Positions 43,323 through 52,439 are shown, counted from the first letter of the stretch. The stretch: DNA of 64,000 nucleotides from Aquibacillus rhizosphaerae (GCF_030282825.1 NZ_JASTZU010000016.1:19505-83504), one strand, 5' to 3'. The notes: generated by a model from the sequence alone, not told the origin. A program made the numbers and translations.

Positions 43323-43421
43323 AATCTCCGTTAACAGAATAAATTCGAAGTATTCCAGCAAAGTCAATTGTGACAGGAGGGGCATTCGTAATTTTTGCCT
43401 GGATTTTATACCTATAAAAAA

Positions 43422-43465
43422 ATTAAACAAACGGGATGCCTATCTGAACTAAAAGATATAACCCT
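43422..43465 (+). repeat. Boundary repeat copy
   Basis: ATTAAACAAACGGGATGCCT, ATCTGAACTAAAAGATATAA. The core is at 43430-43439. It matches the 42.86 and 45.55 kb copies in the TTAAACAAACG lead-in. Confidence 0.6.
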
Positions 43466-43514
43466 AATTGTGTTAAAGAGATAGGATTATTGATTAAGTT
43501 AGGGGGATTACCAT

Positions 43515-43859
43515 ATGCAGAAAAGCAAGATATTCTTAATTGTTGCTACTATAACTATTACGATGATAAGTTGTTCCCAGATTGAAGCAGGAACTTTTAT
43601 TCAAGGTAACATAGCTGAAATTAACGAAAAAAGTGGAGATATGGAAATTGACATCGAAGCATGGTCAACAGTTAGCCAAAAAGGAACTTCTAATGAAATA
43701 TATAGTTTTAAAAAGAAGTCAAAATCACAAACTATTCGAGTTTCTAATCCAGAAGATTATGATGAAGGGCAAAAAGTATCGGTAAAAGTTTTCAAAAATT
43801 ATGCTGAAGATGTCTGGGATTTAGATAGATTAAAATTTGAAGTAGAAGAGGAATATTAG
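43515..43859 (+). CDS. Small lipoprotein
   Basis: A 114-residue protein: signal peptide MQKSKIFLIVATITITMISC with lipobox MISC, then a beta-barrel-like domain ITEINEKSGDMEIDIEAWS-type with SQTIRVSNPEDYDEGQKVSV. The fold is suggestive of OB-like DUF3221 lipoproteins of Bacillus, but that is uncertain. AGGGGGAT precedes the ATG. Followed by a 570-base stretch (43860-44434) with relics only, among them TLLVTFLINSAYPFVANLIV ending near 44286 and a short dispersed repeat. Confidence 0.65.
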   Translation: MQKSKIFLIVATITITMISCSQIEAGTFIQGNIAEINEKSGDMEIDIEAWSTVSQKGTSNEIYSFKKKSKSQTIRVSNPEDYDEGQKVSVKVFKNYAEDVWDLDRLKFEVEEEY

Positions 43860-44434
43860 AATATTGAGCTGAATGTAACGTTAGTTCAATACTCCAATAT
43901 CATCTAAAAGAAGCAAATGTATATTATTTATTCATTAAACTGCATTTTTGGCTCTTGGTTATTCAACTTCACTGAAAAATATCAGGATAACGATCAAAAA
44001 ATGTCTTGTTATTAGAGGCTGAAATTCATTATGAAATGGGGATGGTAATTTCAGTAAAGTGTGTCAGGTATTTTAGCAGGAGCTGTTTCATTTAAAATGA
44101 CTTTCACATTAAAGTAAAGAAATTATATGAATGGTGAAGGAATTCAACAAAAGTATCGTCGATAATGGCTAAGTAGTTCGCTTTAACATTATTAGTGACT
44201 TTTCTTATTAATTCAGCATACCCTTTTGTGGCTAATTTAATTGTAGGTAGGATTTTAGTTTTTGAAATATGTTACTATTTTTATTAAGAAAAACGACAGT
44301 ACGAATTTTTAGGAATACGATAAAATTGAAGTCTTTCGTTATTTCAATAAAAGTTGTTTATCTTGAATTAACTGTTGTCTTCGCGAGACCTCTTATTTTG
44401 TAAATAATAGATTAGTGGAAAAATAAATGGGGGA

Positions 44435-44944
44435 GTGGTGGTTATAAAGAACACTTTTTATTACACCTATCCAATATTAGGCTTTTTGAAACAAAAAATA
44501 AAACGAAAGAATGGTTTAATCATATTAACAGTTAAACCAAAGATAAAATTTAATCCTGATTATCACTTTTATAGTGGTTCAGAATTACTTTATAAAGCAA
44601 CCCTGAGAAAATCTAATGTTCTAAGGTTTAAATTTGAAATTGAAGATTCAAAGGAAACTCATGTTTCAACAATTGATGAGGTTCCTATTTATAAAAAAAG
44701 TACCATTTTCAAGGAATATTCTATTAGAATTAAAAATGAAGTATTTGGTGTTCAATTTAAAATTGCAGACAAATCTTTTGCGGTAAAGGATTCTGAACAG
44801 AAAGTTGTTATTCAGGGGAACTTGATATCATCATTTATAGGAAGATTAATGAATAGTAAGAGGTATAGAATCGATGTATTTGAAAATGAATTTCCAGAAG
44901 AACTTTGGATGGCAATTGTGGCTGGAGTTTTTATTCTTGAGTAA
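44435..44944 (+). CDS. Tubby C-terminal-domain-like protein
   Basis: About 166-169 residues with IKRKNGLIILTVKPKIKFNP, SGSELLYKATLRKSNVLRF, VFGVQFKIADKSFAVKDSEQ and a last strand ELWMAIVAGVFILE, the pattern of the tubby-like family. GGGGGAG overlaps the first GTG (44435) and is too close to the second (44438); the triplet at ideal spacing is ATA (44444), giving the natural start before KNTFYYTYPI. Fifth family member in the window. Confidence 0.62.
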   Translation: MVVIKNTFYYTYPILGFLKQKIKRKNGLIILTVKPKIKFNPDYHFYSGSELLYKATLRKSNVLRFKFEIEDSKETHVSTIDEVPIYKKSTIFKEYSIRIKNEVFGVQFKIADKSFAVKDSEQKVVIQGNLISSFIGRLMNSKRYRIDVFENEFPEELWMAIVAGVFILE

Positions 44945-45025
44945 GTAGTGAAAAACCTACTGTGCGCAAATGGAATAACCAATGACCTTTTGTATTTTAC
45001 CATATTGCAAAGAAGGGTGATTATT

Positions 45026-45211
45026 ATGAAGATAAGAAATATTGATAAAGCTCTATTTACAGGCGTATTTGTAGGAATTATCATTTTTGTAAAGGAATTC
45101 TTTTTTTCTGATATAAACTCTTTTTTATCAATAATTATTGGTCCATTGGCTGCCATAATCAGTTACTTGGTAGGAGATAAGTTTCTTACGAAAGATGAAA
45201 TAAAAAATTAG
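45026..45211 (+). CDS. Small two-span membrane protein
   Basis: A 61-residue protein MKIRNIDKALFTGVFVGIII, FVKEFFFSD, two helices and a charged tail GDKFLTKDEIKN. AAGAAGGGTGA lies eight bases before ATG 45026. The gene follows the tubby-like gene closely and may share its transcript. Similar proteins are found next to other small genes in bacilli; function unknown. Confidence 0.6.
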   Translation: MKIRNIDKALFTGVFVGIIIFVKEFFFSDINSFLSIIIGPLAAIISYLVGDKFLTKDEIKN

Positions 45212-45416
45212 GAAATTAATGATGAAAAATTATTGTAATGGATGGGTTATCTGGATATATAAGCCTAATATATCTAACTTATGTTAATGCAAACACTTTT
45301 GAAAAAGACGATAATGTGCGGGTTTAGATAGATGGTGGAATTGACGAATCCTACCCGGCGTAAGCAGGTATCAATGAAATTGAAGTGATAAAAGCATAGT
45401 TGTATTATAAGATATT

Positions 45417-45534
45417 TCTCATGCTCAGCGGTTTGGATTTTCGTTTATAGGTATCTCCTTTCTTAATAGTTATGTATTCTATCTAGAAATAATTGTTTTT
45501 TTATTAATTTCATCCTATATCTTATACCTATAAA
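45417..45534 (+). pseudogene. Membrane-protein C-terminal relic
   Basis: SHAQRFGFSFIGISFLNSYV, FYLEIIVFLLISSYILYL ends at a TAA near 45534 with no start codon in frame. Two membrane helices. It is followed within 20 bases by a boundary repeat (45545-45577). Confidence 0.4.
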
Positions 45535-45544
45535 ATATAAAGTT

Positions 45545-45577
45545 ATTAAACAAACGGCGAGAGAGCTGAACAATCGA
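45545..45577 (+). repeat. Boundary repeat copy
   Basis: ATTAAACAAACGGCGAGAGA, GCTGAACAATCGA has the lead-in TTAAACAAACGG of the 42.86 and 43.43 kb copies. Confidence 0.5.
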
Positions 45578-45594
45578 TAGGAAGGGGTGTTTAT

Positions 45595-45756
45595 ATGGAA
45601 ATCATTATCGGGTATTTATTAGGTGGTGTTGTCTTCTTATTAGTCGTTATTTCATTTTTTAAGATGGTATCCTATCGAATGAAAAAATCAAATAGGGAAT
45701 TAATCGAAAGGGTAACTAACCTAGAAAACCGTATAGAGGATTTGGAAAACAAATAA
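45595..45756 (+). CDS. Membrane-anchored coiled-coil peptide, 53 residues
   Basis: GGAAGGGGTG precedes the ATG. MEIIIGYLLGGVVFLLVVIS is a membrane helix, followed by MKKSNRELIERVTNLENRIE, DLENK, a heptad-like coiled coil. The topology resembles short membrane-tethered regulators. Function unknown. Confidence 0.55.
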   Translation: MEIIIGYLLGGVVFLLVVISFFKMVSYRMKKSNRELIERVTNLENRIEDLENK

Positions 45757-45873
45757 ATTATTCTTCAACTACTTAATCTACTGGCAAAATAAGGGCACGA
45801 GAACTAGAACCTAATTATGCAAAATGAAAAAGCAAGAGTCCAGTACAATACCGAGCCCTTGCCTATCAGGATT

Positions 45874-47099
45874 TTAAAATGGCTGTTCCCTTAATTCATC
45901 ATAAGTAAATAGAGTATTTTTAATGTGATGGTCTTCAAGCATTTCCGGAGAACAACGGAATATCAGACTTACTTTATTTTCGAAAAACTCTAACACGAGT
46001 AAACCGTCATGATAATTTACGACCATGTATGCTGGCTGTTCCCTTCCTTGTTTATATAATAGTTGATAATCAAATGCAGCATAAGCTTTTTTGGATTGTT
46101 CAAGTGTGGACCTTCTTCCAATCCCTTCGTTGTTTCCCAATCTTCAAAGGAACCACTTCTTCCCCAAGAGATAAACTTTATAATACCGTCCCACGCTATA
46201 AATCGTACAGGTGGGAAGTCGTAAATGTTCATACTCTCATCGTCGTCCATAGCATCAACGTATTCTTTTCCAAAGAAATCTCGTACAATAGATTCATCAT
46301 CACCAATATGAATGGTTTTACTGAATGCTGTAAGTTCTTTTATTTCTGCAAATGGATCATACGGCTCATTAACATTTTCATCTTCCACATCTGCTTCAAC
46401 AATTTCTTCTTCCACAACTTCTTCTGCACTACTCGGATCATCTGTGTATGTAGGATCATTAGATGCCATTTCACTATTTGTATCGGCTTCAACTTGACTT
46501 GATTCGTCTTTATTATCCGTGGATTCAACAAATGGAGTATCAAATTTATCAGAAGCTATTAATATTTCTTCTATCGTGTATTGATAGAATGACAAATAAG
46601 TCTCCCTGTCAAACAATCCAATACTCTTTATTATATTTTCACTTACTTCAAACAATAAAAAATAGTGATCATCATACATGTAATATTCAGAACCAATGGT
46701 TAACACCGTATTATTAGGATATTTATTAAGAAGTTCGTTTACAGAATCACCAATTGATATACCAGACTTGGTTGGAACGTCATCCTGTTGAGTTCTAAAA
46801 CCAATAACGCTTTTGTCGTCCATTAAAAATTGATAATTCTCGTAAATCATATCCGTTAACCCATTTTGCTCTACCTCATTTTCACTAGCAGGCATGCCAA
46901 ACATGTCGATCACTAAATCGTAAGAGCTACCCACTGATATTTCTTCCATTACTACTTCATCACTCAATGAGGATGTTGGAGTCTCAATCTCTTCCTGTTT
47001 TGTAATTTCATCTTCTTTTTCAACTTCAGAAATTTGATTTTCACTACAAGCCGTTAATAAAATTACAAATATTATTGCTGCAAATAAATTACTTCTCAT
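45874..47099 (-). pseudogene. Lipoprotein with repeated acidic modules, frameshifted
   Basis: From the start at 47099: signal peptide MRSNLFAAIIFVILLTACSE (lipobox LTAC), a module SVGSSYDLVIDMFGMPASEN, an acidic linker rich in E, D and S, and a second module IHIGDDESIVRDFFGKEYVD. The frame shifts near 46110-46125; the other frame continues TLEQSKKAYAAFDYQLLYKQ to FTYDELREQPF, ending at 45874. Joined length is about 405 residues. The G-x-S/D-x-x-x-V-x-x-x-FG modules resemble YjgB-like repeats, with moderate confidence. It is on the strand opposite to the array. Confidence 0.6.
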
Positions 47100-47257
47100 A
47101 TTGTCACCTCTGTGTTTGTTTTATGTATGTCAATTCTTTTTATTATCGGCAAAACTATATATTTGTTAAATGCCTATAGGTGCCTGGCGCTATTCGTGCG
47201 AAGAAAAACACTGGTAATAAGGCAAGGATTTCTTCATCATTTGTTTTGCAAGTGAAT

Positions 47258-47280
47258 TTGGGTATTTATGTTAAAATAAT
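47258..47280 (+). promoter_or_regulatory. Promoter-like box
   Basis: TTGGGTATTTATGTTAAAAT with an extended -10 (TGTTAAAAT). Downstream, GAAAACTATAAATATTTACT (47329) recurs in altered form at about 49275, so the segment is part of a dispersed unit. The following gene begins at 47529. Confidence 0.5.
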
Positions 47281-47528
47281 TTTAGATATTATGGAGTCTC
47301 TGTGGGCTAAGTACTATCACTGAGTCCGTTGAAAACTATAAATATTTACTGTAGATAATGTTTGCATGAAGTTAATATTGAGCCAATTTTTTATATCTTG
47401 TAATACTATGAATATGGTGGGAAAACATTCCGTAGATATGCACCTGTTTAGCGGAATAAACTGAAACTTTTAGATTATTTTAACGTATTCAATAATAACG
47501 AGTTAACGAGAGGGAGGTGCTGTTAGTT

Positions 47529-47984
47529 TTGTTATTTCATTCAAAAATAGATTCTTATTTTATTAAGTTTATGGTGGTTGTAGTGATTGTTATTGTTTTG
47601 GTATCATTTTTTCCATTATTCTTTGAAGGTGGCACTCAATTATCAGTGGTTCTAACTCTTATTTCAATATTCCTTTTAGTAATAAGTTTTATTTTCTGGA
47701 CTGCTTTCTCAGTTAAGTATATTTTCTATAAAGATTATTTATATATAAAAGGAGGACCCTTTAGAAGTCGAATTCCTTACGAAAATATAATAAAGGTATC
47801 ACATACAACAGATATTTTTGCAGGACATAGAGTATTGTCATCGAGAGATGCTCTTGAAATTTTTAATAATACAACTTTCTTCGGAAGTATAAAAATATCA
47901 CCGAGAGCTAAAGGAGAGTTTATTATAGAATTAAAGAAACGATGTCCTAACTTAAAAATACAAGAATGTGAGGAATTACAGTAA
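47529..47984 (+). CDS. bPH-domain membrane protein
   Basis: About 151 residues: two membrane helices (MVVVVIVIVLVSFFPLFF and LVISFIFWTAFSVKYIFY) followed by a PH-like domain with GPFRSRIPYENIIKVSHTTD, AGHRVLSSRDALEIFNNTTF, FGSIKISPRAKGEFIIELKK. The intact relative of the broken gene at 13428-13883. GGGAGGTG overlaps a GTG at 47517; the TTG at 47529 gives the family's usual start (MLFHSKIDS-like). Function unknown. Confidence 0.75.
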   Translation: MLFHSKIDSYFIKFMVVVVIVIVLVSFFPLFFEGGTQLSVVLTLISIFLLVISFIFWTAFSVKYIFYKDYLYIKGGPFRSRIPYENIIKVSHTTDIFAGHRVLSSRDALEIFNNTTFFGSIKISPRAKGEFIIELKKRCPNLKIQECEELQ

Positions 47985-48113
47985 ATATAAGGGACGAAGA
48001 GTCGAATGAATTTTTTTCGTTTCGACAGCTTCTATATTCTTCTTCAAGTAAAGGCCAGTTAGTTTTATAAACGAATAGTACATATTTGATAAATAGATAA
48101 TGAAGGTGTTTAT

Positions 48114-48240
48114 ATGAGTCGTCAGTTTCAACAGGTATAGATATCCATAACAATAATAGTATCAATAAATGTGATGGCATACGGATTGACCGTTTTAACG
48201 TAGGAGCTTGTTCATTTTGTGGTTGAAGTAAAGAAGACGT
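48114..48240 (+). pseudogene. MSRQ-family membrane protein, broken
   Basis: GAAGGTGTTTATATG leads to MSRQFQQV, then a TAG, then ISITIIVSINVMAYGLTVLT and another stop. It aligns with the intact gene at 39947 (MSRQLQQVIILITIVASIYV), including about 50 bases upstream (AATAGATAATG-AG-TGTTTAT). A duplicate that has decayed. Confidence 0.7.
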
Positions 48241-48369
48241 AGGTGAATTAGCTCTTGGATCAGGAGTATTAATTTATAGTGAATGATTAGGAAGTCAATA
48301 ATATAGATATGGAATCAGAAGTGTTAATGGTACAAGAAAGTGTTCGGAAATCAATGAAATAGACATATT

Positions 48370-48405
48370 TATTAAACTAACAGGTGCATATACGAAAGAA
48401 GGGGA
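48370..48405 (+). repeat. Boundary repeat copy
   Basis: ATTAAACTAACAGGTGCATA, TACGAAAGAAGGGGATT. The core AACAGGTGC is at 48379-48387. It carries the ribosome site of the next tiny gene. Confidence 0.5.
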
Positions 48406-48417
48406 TTTTAGAAACCT

Positions 48418-48504
48418 ATGAACTTTATTACAATGGTTTTGGGAGTTGTTGTAGGAATAGCTATATATGAAGGAATAAAGGTTCTAATCCAAAATTTATT
48501 TTAA
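48418..48504 (+). CDS. Single-span membrane peptide, 28 residues
   Basis: MNFITMVLGVVVGIAIYEGI, KVLIQNLF: one helix with a glycine-rich face. AAGGGG is about 14 bases upstream, longer than optimal. It lies between a boundary repeat and an acetyltransferase gene. Might be noise, but the composition is that of short membrane peptides. Confidence 0.35.
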   Translation: MNFITMVLGVVVGIAIYEGIKVLIQNLF

Positions 48505-48540
48505 TTATGAAACAGTGACTTAAACACACGGGGGTATTGG

Positions 48541-49047
48541 ATGAAAATGGAAATAAGACAACTAAATTCACCTGATGCTGAAGAATATCTTTCTATAAGG
48601 CTTGAGGCACTTAAAAATAGCCCATATGCTTTTGCATCAAGCTATGAAGAAGAAAAGAATCAGAGAGCAGAAAAATACAAAAACAGATTTAATGCACCCG
48701 CAAACACACTTACTTTTGGTGCTTTTGAAGATTCACAACTTGTTGGTGTCGTTACTTTAGTAAAGGAACAACTTTTTAAGTTGAGACACAGAGCAAATAT
48801 TGTAGCGATGTATATAAAACCAGAAAAACGTGGCAATGGAATAGGAAAAAATCTAGTTTTTAGAGTAATTGAAAAAGCAAAAAACATAGAAGGTATTGAA
48901 CAAATTTATTTAACAGTTGTAACAACTAATCTTCCTGCTAAGAAATTGTACTCTTCTTGTGGCTTTGAGGTGTTTGGAAAAGATAAAAAAGCATTGAAAT
49001 TTGATAATACATATTATGATGAAGAACATATGGTTTTATTTCTATAA
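48541..49047 (+). CDS. GNAT acetyltransferase
   Basis: The 168-residue protein has the complete fold: RQLNSPDAEEYLSIRLEALK, AFEDSQLVGVVTLVKEQLF, the acetyl-CoA loop PEKRGNGIGKNLVFRVIEKA and TTNLPAKKLYSSCGFEVFGK. Of the broad type acting on amino groups of small molecules; substrate unknown. GGGGG (48531-48535) precedes the ATG. A boundary repeat follows the stop by 17 bases. Confidence 0.85.
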   Translation: MKMEIRQLNSPDAEEYLSIRLEALKNSPYAFASSYEEEKNQRAEKYKNRFNAPANTLTFGAFEDSQLVGVVTLVKEQLFKLRHRANIVAMYIKPEKRGNGIGKNLVFRVIEKAKNIEGIEQIYLTVVTTNLPAKKLYSSCGFEVFGKDKKALKFDNTYYDEEHMVLFL

Positions 49048-49054
49048 AAATATA

Positions 49055-49118
49055 TTTTAGACTAACGAGAGCTTTAGTACCACAAAGAATCCAAATATAC
49101 TATTGGCGATTTGTCTGT
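49055..49118 (+). repeat. Boundary repeat, class B, degenerate
   Basis: TTAGACTAACGAGAGCTTTA, GTACCACAAAGAATCCAAAT, ATACTATTGGCGATTTGTCT parallels the 33.51 kb copy almost base for base up to the hairpin, but the left arm (AATCGTCA) has become AATCCAAA and no longer pairs. The 49119-49452 stretch holds no gene. Confidence 0.65.
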
Positions 49119-49452
49119 CATGAAGTGTTTTTTAGAATTATTAGAGTTTTTTTAAAAAAATTAAAAGTGAATCAATGATCTTAAAGTAAATGCTTCTTAT
49201 ATATAGTATCCGTTTCAAAACATTGATATGGCGTGCCCTTTATTATTGTTTCCATGTAACCATAGTCAAGCGTTTAAGAACTATAATTATTTACTATATA
49301 TAATGCTTTACCATGATACAAAAATGGCATTTTTCATACTTTACTTACGTTGAATACGGTAAAAATCCATACTACATATAATGGCAGTTTAGTTCAAGTA
49401 GGTTAGGCTTCTGTAATGAAATTATACAAGAACATCACAGAGGAGATATTAA

Positions 49453-50706
49453 ATGATTAAAGAAATATATGAATTTATAAGTGAAGCACAGTTGAAAAAG
49501 TATGCAGAACTTGCTGTGCGAGCTGGTGTAAATCTGCAAAAAAATCAATTATTGATAATACATAGTGATATACAAAATGCTACGTTTGCACGTTTAATCC
49601 AAACGGTAGCCTACGAGGCAGGAGCTTCAAATGTAATTATAGATTGGACAGATGAACAGTCTACCAAAGAATTTTACTTAAATGCAGCAGATAGTGTCAT
49701 CGATCACTTTTCTGATTGGCAGGCTGCCCGTTTTAAGGAGTGGGACGATGGAGGTGCTGCTTACATCCATATTATTTCTGAAAACTTAGATGCTTTTAAG
49801 GAGGTTTCTACAGAAAGGATAAGTCGTTTCCAAAAAGCTTCTCGTTCCAAATTGAAGAATCATTATGCGAAAATTAGATCTCACGAGGTACGCTGGTGTC
49901 TTCTAGCTGTCCCGTGCGTTGTATGGGCAACTAAAGTTTTTCCCAACTTAAGTAAAGAAGGAGCTTTACAATCATTATGGAAATTAATTTTAAAAGGATC
50001 TCGGGCAGATGGAAAAAATCCTATAAAAGATTGGGAGAGTCACAATAGAGCTTTCGAGTCTCGAAAAAAAATCCTAAACGAGAGCCAATTTGAAGCCCTG
50101 CATTTTGCAAATAGCCGTGGAACTGATTTATTAGTTGGTCTACCTAAAAATCATCTCTATATCGGTGGGGGTGTGATAGATAAAAATGGAATACCTTTCT
50201 TTCCGAACATTCCTACGGAAGAAATATTTACTGCTCCCCATAAAAATAAGGTGAATGGCAAATTGGTAGGTACTAAACCTCTTATCTATGGGGGAAGTGT
50301 CATCGATGAATTTTATCTAATTTTTGAAGATGGACGGATTACCGACTATTATGCCGAAAAGGGACAAGAAGTGTTACAAAGTCTCATCGAAACAGACGAA
50401 GGTTCGCATTATATAGGAGAAATTGCCTTGGTCTCTAATAAATCTCCTCTTGCTCAAACAGATGCTCTTTTTTATAATACCTTGTTTGATGAAAATACAG
50501 CTTGTCATATTGGAATCGGAAATGCATCTACCTCCAATATTCAAAATGGCATTGACCAATCTGAGGAAGAATTGAAGGAAGCGGGTATGAATACTTCACT
50601 TTTGTTAGTCAATGTAACCTTTGGTACAGAAGATATGAAAGTAGTGGGAATTAAAGAAGGTGGAACTGAAGTCCTGTTGATGAAGGATGGGAATTACCAG
50701 TTCTAA
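49453..50706 (+). CDS. ampS: M29-family aminopeptidase (AmpS-like)
   Basis: The 417-residue protein matches the M29 thermophilic aminopeptidases along its length: KYAELAVRAGVNLQKNQLLI, PNIPTEEIFTAPHKNKVNG, SHYIGEIALV and LFYNTLFDENTACHIGIGNA. These dimetal enzymes cut N-terminal residues from peptides. The usual HVDFMIG metal-ligand motif near the C-terminus is replaced by LVNVTFG (in TSLLLVNVTFGTEDMKVVG), so the His and Asp ligands seem to be missing. It is probably cytoplasmic. GAGGAG precedes the ATG. It is not part of the small-gene type of the array. Confidence 0.82.
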   Translation: MIKEIYEFISEAQLKKYAELAVRAGVNLQKNQLLIIHSDIQNATFARLIQTVAYEAGASNVIIDWTDEQSTKEFYLNAADSVIDHFSDWQAARFKEWDDGGAAYIHIISENLDAFKEVSTERISRFQKASRSKLKNHYAKIRSHEVRWCLLAVPCVVWATKVFPNLSKEGALQSLWKLILKGSRADGKNPIKDWESHNRAFESRKKILNESQFEALHFANSRGTDLLVGLPKNHLYIGGGVIDKNGIPFFPNIPTEEIFTAPHKNKVNGKLVGTKPLIYGGSVIDEFYLIFEDGRITDYYAEKGQEVLQSLIETDEGSHYIGEIALVSNKSPLAQTDALFYNTLFDENTACHIGIGNASTSNIQNGIDQSEEELKEAGMNTSLLLVNVTFGTEDMKVVGIKEGGTEVLLMKDGNYQF

Positions 50707-50856
50707 ATAGAGAAAACTAACTTTCTGGTGGATTATACTGAGTGCTAGTTATAGTGAAAACACTGGGCAGTATTCCTGTACCAAATGAAGGTTATGGGGG
50801 ATGTTTGTGGAAGAATTTACTTGAACAAACGGGTCGTTTATGTACAAGGATTTAAT

Positions 50857-51297
50857 GTGAGAGGTCGTGATTTTTTGGCTAATCCAAGATTTAATATGAA
50901 AAAAATATGGACTGATGTTGATTTCTTTGAAGTAAACCTTTGTCTTTATGGTAGTGGTTGTAATGTAGATTTAGATATTTATTTAGACAATGGATACCTA
51001 GAAGACCTAGAAAATGGCCTTAAAAATTTCACAAATCAACTTGGTAAGAATGAATTCACTTGGGTTTCTGGACATGAATATGAAAATACTACGCACTTCT
51101 TATCTATGAGATTTTTTCTTCATGAGCAAAGAGGAATTGTGGGCATTGAATTTATAATTGATAACAAGTTAGAACCACCATATTCTATGCACTCTAATTT
51201 CTACATTCTTACTGAAATAAATCAAGTGGATGATTTGGCAAGGAAGTTAGGGAAATTTATTAAAGACGAGATTATCGAATTAGGAAGTCTTAAATAA
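50857..51297 (+). CDS. Hypothetical protein with repeat-derived upstream frame
   Basis: About 146 residues if started at GTG 50857 (AAGGATT upstream): FLANPRFNMKKIWTDVDFFE, LCLYGSGCNVDLDIYLDNGY, MRFFLHEQRGIVGIEFIIDN. An ATG at 50785 opens the same frame, but the 24 extra codons run through a boundary repeat (TTGAACAAACGGGTCGTTTA, 50821-50840), so the natural N-terminus may have been replaced. A soluble alpha/beta protein; the family is unknown to me. Confidence 0.6.
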   Translation: MRGRDFLANPRFNMKKIWTDVDFFEVNLCLYGSGCNVDLDIYLDNGYLEDLENGLKNFTNQLGKNEFTWVSGHEYENTTHFLSMRFFLHEQRGIVGIEFIIDNKLEPPYSMHSNFYILTEINQVDDLARKLGKFIKDEIIELGSLK

Positions 51298-51304
51298 TAA
51301 AATC

Positions 51305-51470
51305 TTTCTTCACTAAAAGGTGCAATAGTGGAACAAGCTGTCGCTACTGTTGCGTCGCTATCGAGAGTATGTTTCACGAAATAAGATCGTCGTTTACGGC
51401 GATCTTATTTTATTATTTAAAGAAATATTGGAATTTTATGTTAAAATTAGATTAAGTAAATGTACTTAAA
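51305..51470 (+). repeat. Boundary repeat, class B, full copy
   Basis: The core AAAAGGTGC (51315-51323), GAACAAGCTGTCGCTACTGT, a strong terminator AATAAGATCGTCG/CGGCGATCTTATTTT (51379-51413) and TATTGGAATTTTATGTTAAA (51426-51445). The next gene starts 60 bases downstream. Confidence 0.8.
51379..51415 (+). terminator. Rho-independent terminator within a boundary repeat
   Basis: A near-perfect 13-base stem with a TTTA loop and trailing TTTTATTATTT. Together with the promoter-like box 15 bases later it separates two transcription units. Confidence 0.85.
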
Positions 51471-51506
51471 GTAAGTATTATTTAAATGATTAAGGGGATT
51501 TTCTTA

Positions 51507-51701
51507 ATGGATATTGTTCTAATTCTCGGGTTTTATGCATTACCAGTATTGAGTATTGTCTTTTGTCTAAACTTTGTATCAATTATAAGAAAAGTGAAGA
51601 ATAATGAAGGAACTACCTATAACACAATATTTATGACCGGATCATTCACATTGCTTATTTGGTATTTTGCATCACTAATAATTTCTACTGCACAATACTA
51701 A
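51507..51701 (+). CDS. Small membrane protein with repeat-supplied stop
   Basis: A 64-residue protein MDIVLILGFYALPVLSIVFC, LNFVSIIRKVKNNEGTTYNT, IFMTGSFTLLIWYFASLIIS: two membrane helices. AAGGGG lies 11 bases before ATG 51507. The stop codon TAA is the first part of the boundary core (CTAACGGATGC, 51698-51708), so the repeat defines the C-terminus (TAQY). Function unknown. Confidence 0.6.
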   Translation: MDIVLILGFYALPVLSIVFCLNFVSIIRKVKNNEGTTYNTIFMTGSFTLLIWYFASLIISTAQY

Positions 51702-51757
51702 CGGATGCTATCTGGAACAATGGATACAGCACTTATTTCCTTAAAGAAGCAGGTTGT
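51698..51757 (+). repeat. Boundary repeat copy
   Basis: CTAACGGATGCTATCTGGAA, CAATGGATACAGCACTTATT, TCCTTAAAGAAGCAGGTT. It overlaps the stop of the preceding gene. Confidence 0.6.
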
Positions 51758-51786
51758 TTTAATACTACTTTAGGGAGGGGTTTCTT

Positions 51787-52317
51787 ATTAAGAAAACTTT
51801 AATATTTGTGGTTATCGTTCTATTATTATCTGCATTATACGTCTTTTACCAACGAAACCAGCCACCAGAGGTGAAGGATATACTATACAGTGAACGAGCA
51901 GATTCAATTACAGTTCTAACCATTGAAAAAATTGCTGGAGAATGGTCTTTCTTATATTATAATCAGAGCCAAAAAATTCACCTTGGATTTCTTGAACAGA
52001 ACATATTAGGTAATTGGAAGATAAAAGGTATTGTAGAAACAGCACGACAGCGTGGTGAACATGATCAGGAAAAAATAGAATTGGGATATACAGGTACTTC
52101 AAATCCTCAAGTATGCTATTACTATGGAATGATTTCAAATCAAGAGGTTGATACAGTTAGGCTGTCAGTAGAACATGGACCTTACAAAGAATTACAATTA
52201 GAAGATGCAAACGATAGACGTTATTTTTTAGAGAGTTTGTTTAATGAGGACGATTGCGTTCCATATCACTATGAAGCAATATCAAAAGATGGTGAGTTAA
52301 TTGCTGAAGAAGGTTAA
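51787..52317 (+). CDS. Membrane-anchored protein with an apparent ATT start
   Basis: GGAGGGG is followed after six bases by ATT AAG AAA ACT, which opens a signal anchor IKKTLIFVVIVLLLSALYVF. The first canonical start (GTG 51808) falls inside the hydrophobic segment and has no ribosome site. The 176-residue product has an external beta-rich domain (ERADSITVLTIEKIAGEWSF ... VRLSVEHGPYKELQLEDAND). The arrangement is the same as at 37449. Family unknown. Confidence 0.6.
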   Translation: MKKTLIFVVIVLLLSALYVFYQRNQPPEVKDILYSERADSITVLTIEKIAGEWSFLYYNQSQKIHLGFLEQNILGNWKIKGIVETARQRGEHDQEKIELGYTGTSNPQVCYYYGMISNQEVDTVRLSVEHGPYKELQLEDANDRRYFLESLFNEDDCVPYHYEAISKDGELIAEEG

Positions 52318-52332
52318 TTTGAAACATATAAC

Positions 52333-52415
52333 TATTACACTGACGGGATGCTTTACTTCAAGTAATATTTTCACCTCTTGTTTTATCAACACAGCAGTTT
52401 AGTGGAATAAGAAGA
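52333..52415 (+). repeat. Boundary repeat, class A, long copy
   Basis: ACACTGACGGGATGCTTTAC, TTCAAGTAATATTTTCACCT, CTTGTTTTATCAACACAGCA, GTTTAGTGGAATAAG. The tail CTTGTTTTAT-AACACAGCAGTT is shared with the 39.84 and 54.11 kb copies. Confidence 0.72.
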
Positions 52416-52439
52416 TTTCCTATACTAGGAGGAGTGTTA

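Noticed and set aside
43137..43430. Minus-strand frame of 97 codons
   Set aside because: It is antisense to a short plus-strand membrane gene with a good ribosome site and to boundary repeats.
46029..46717. Plus-strand frames within 46029-46717
   Set aside because: They are shadows of the minus-strand acidic lipoprotein; serine/threonine-rich translation reflects the complement of its acidic repeats.
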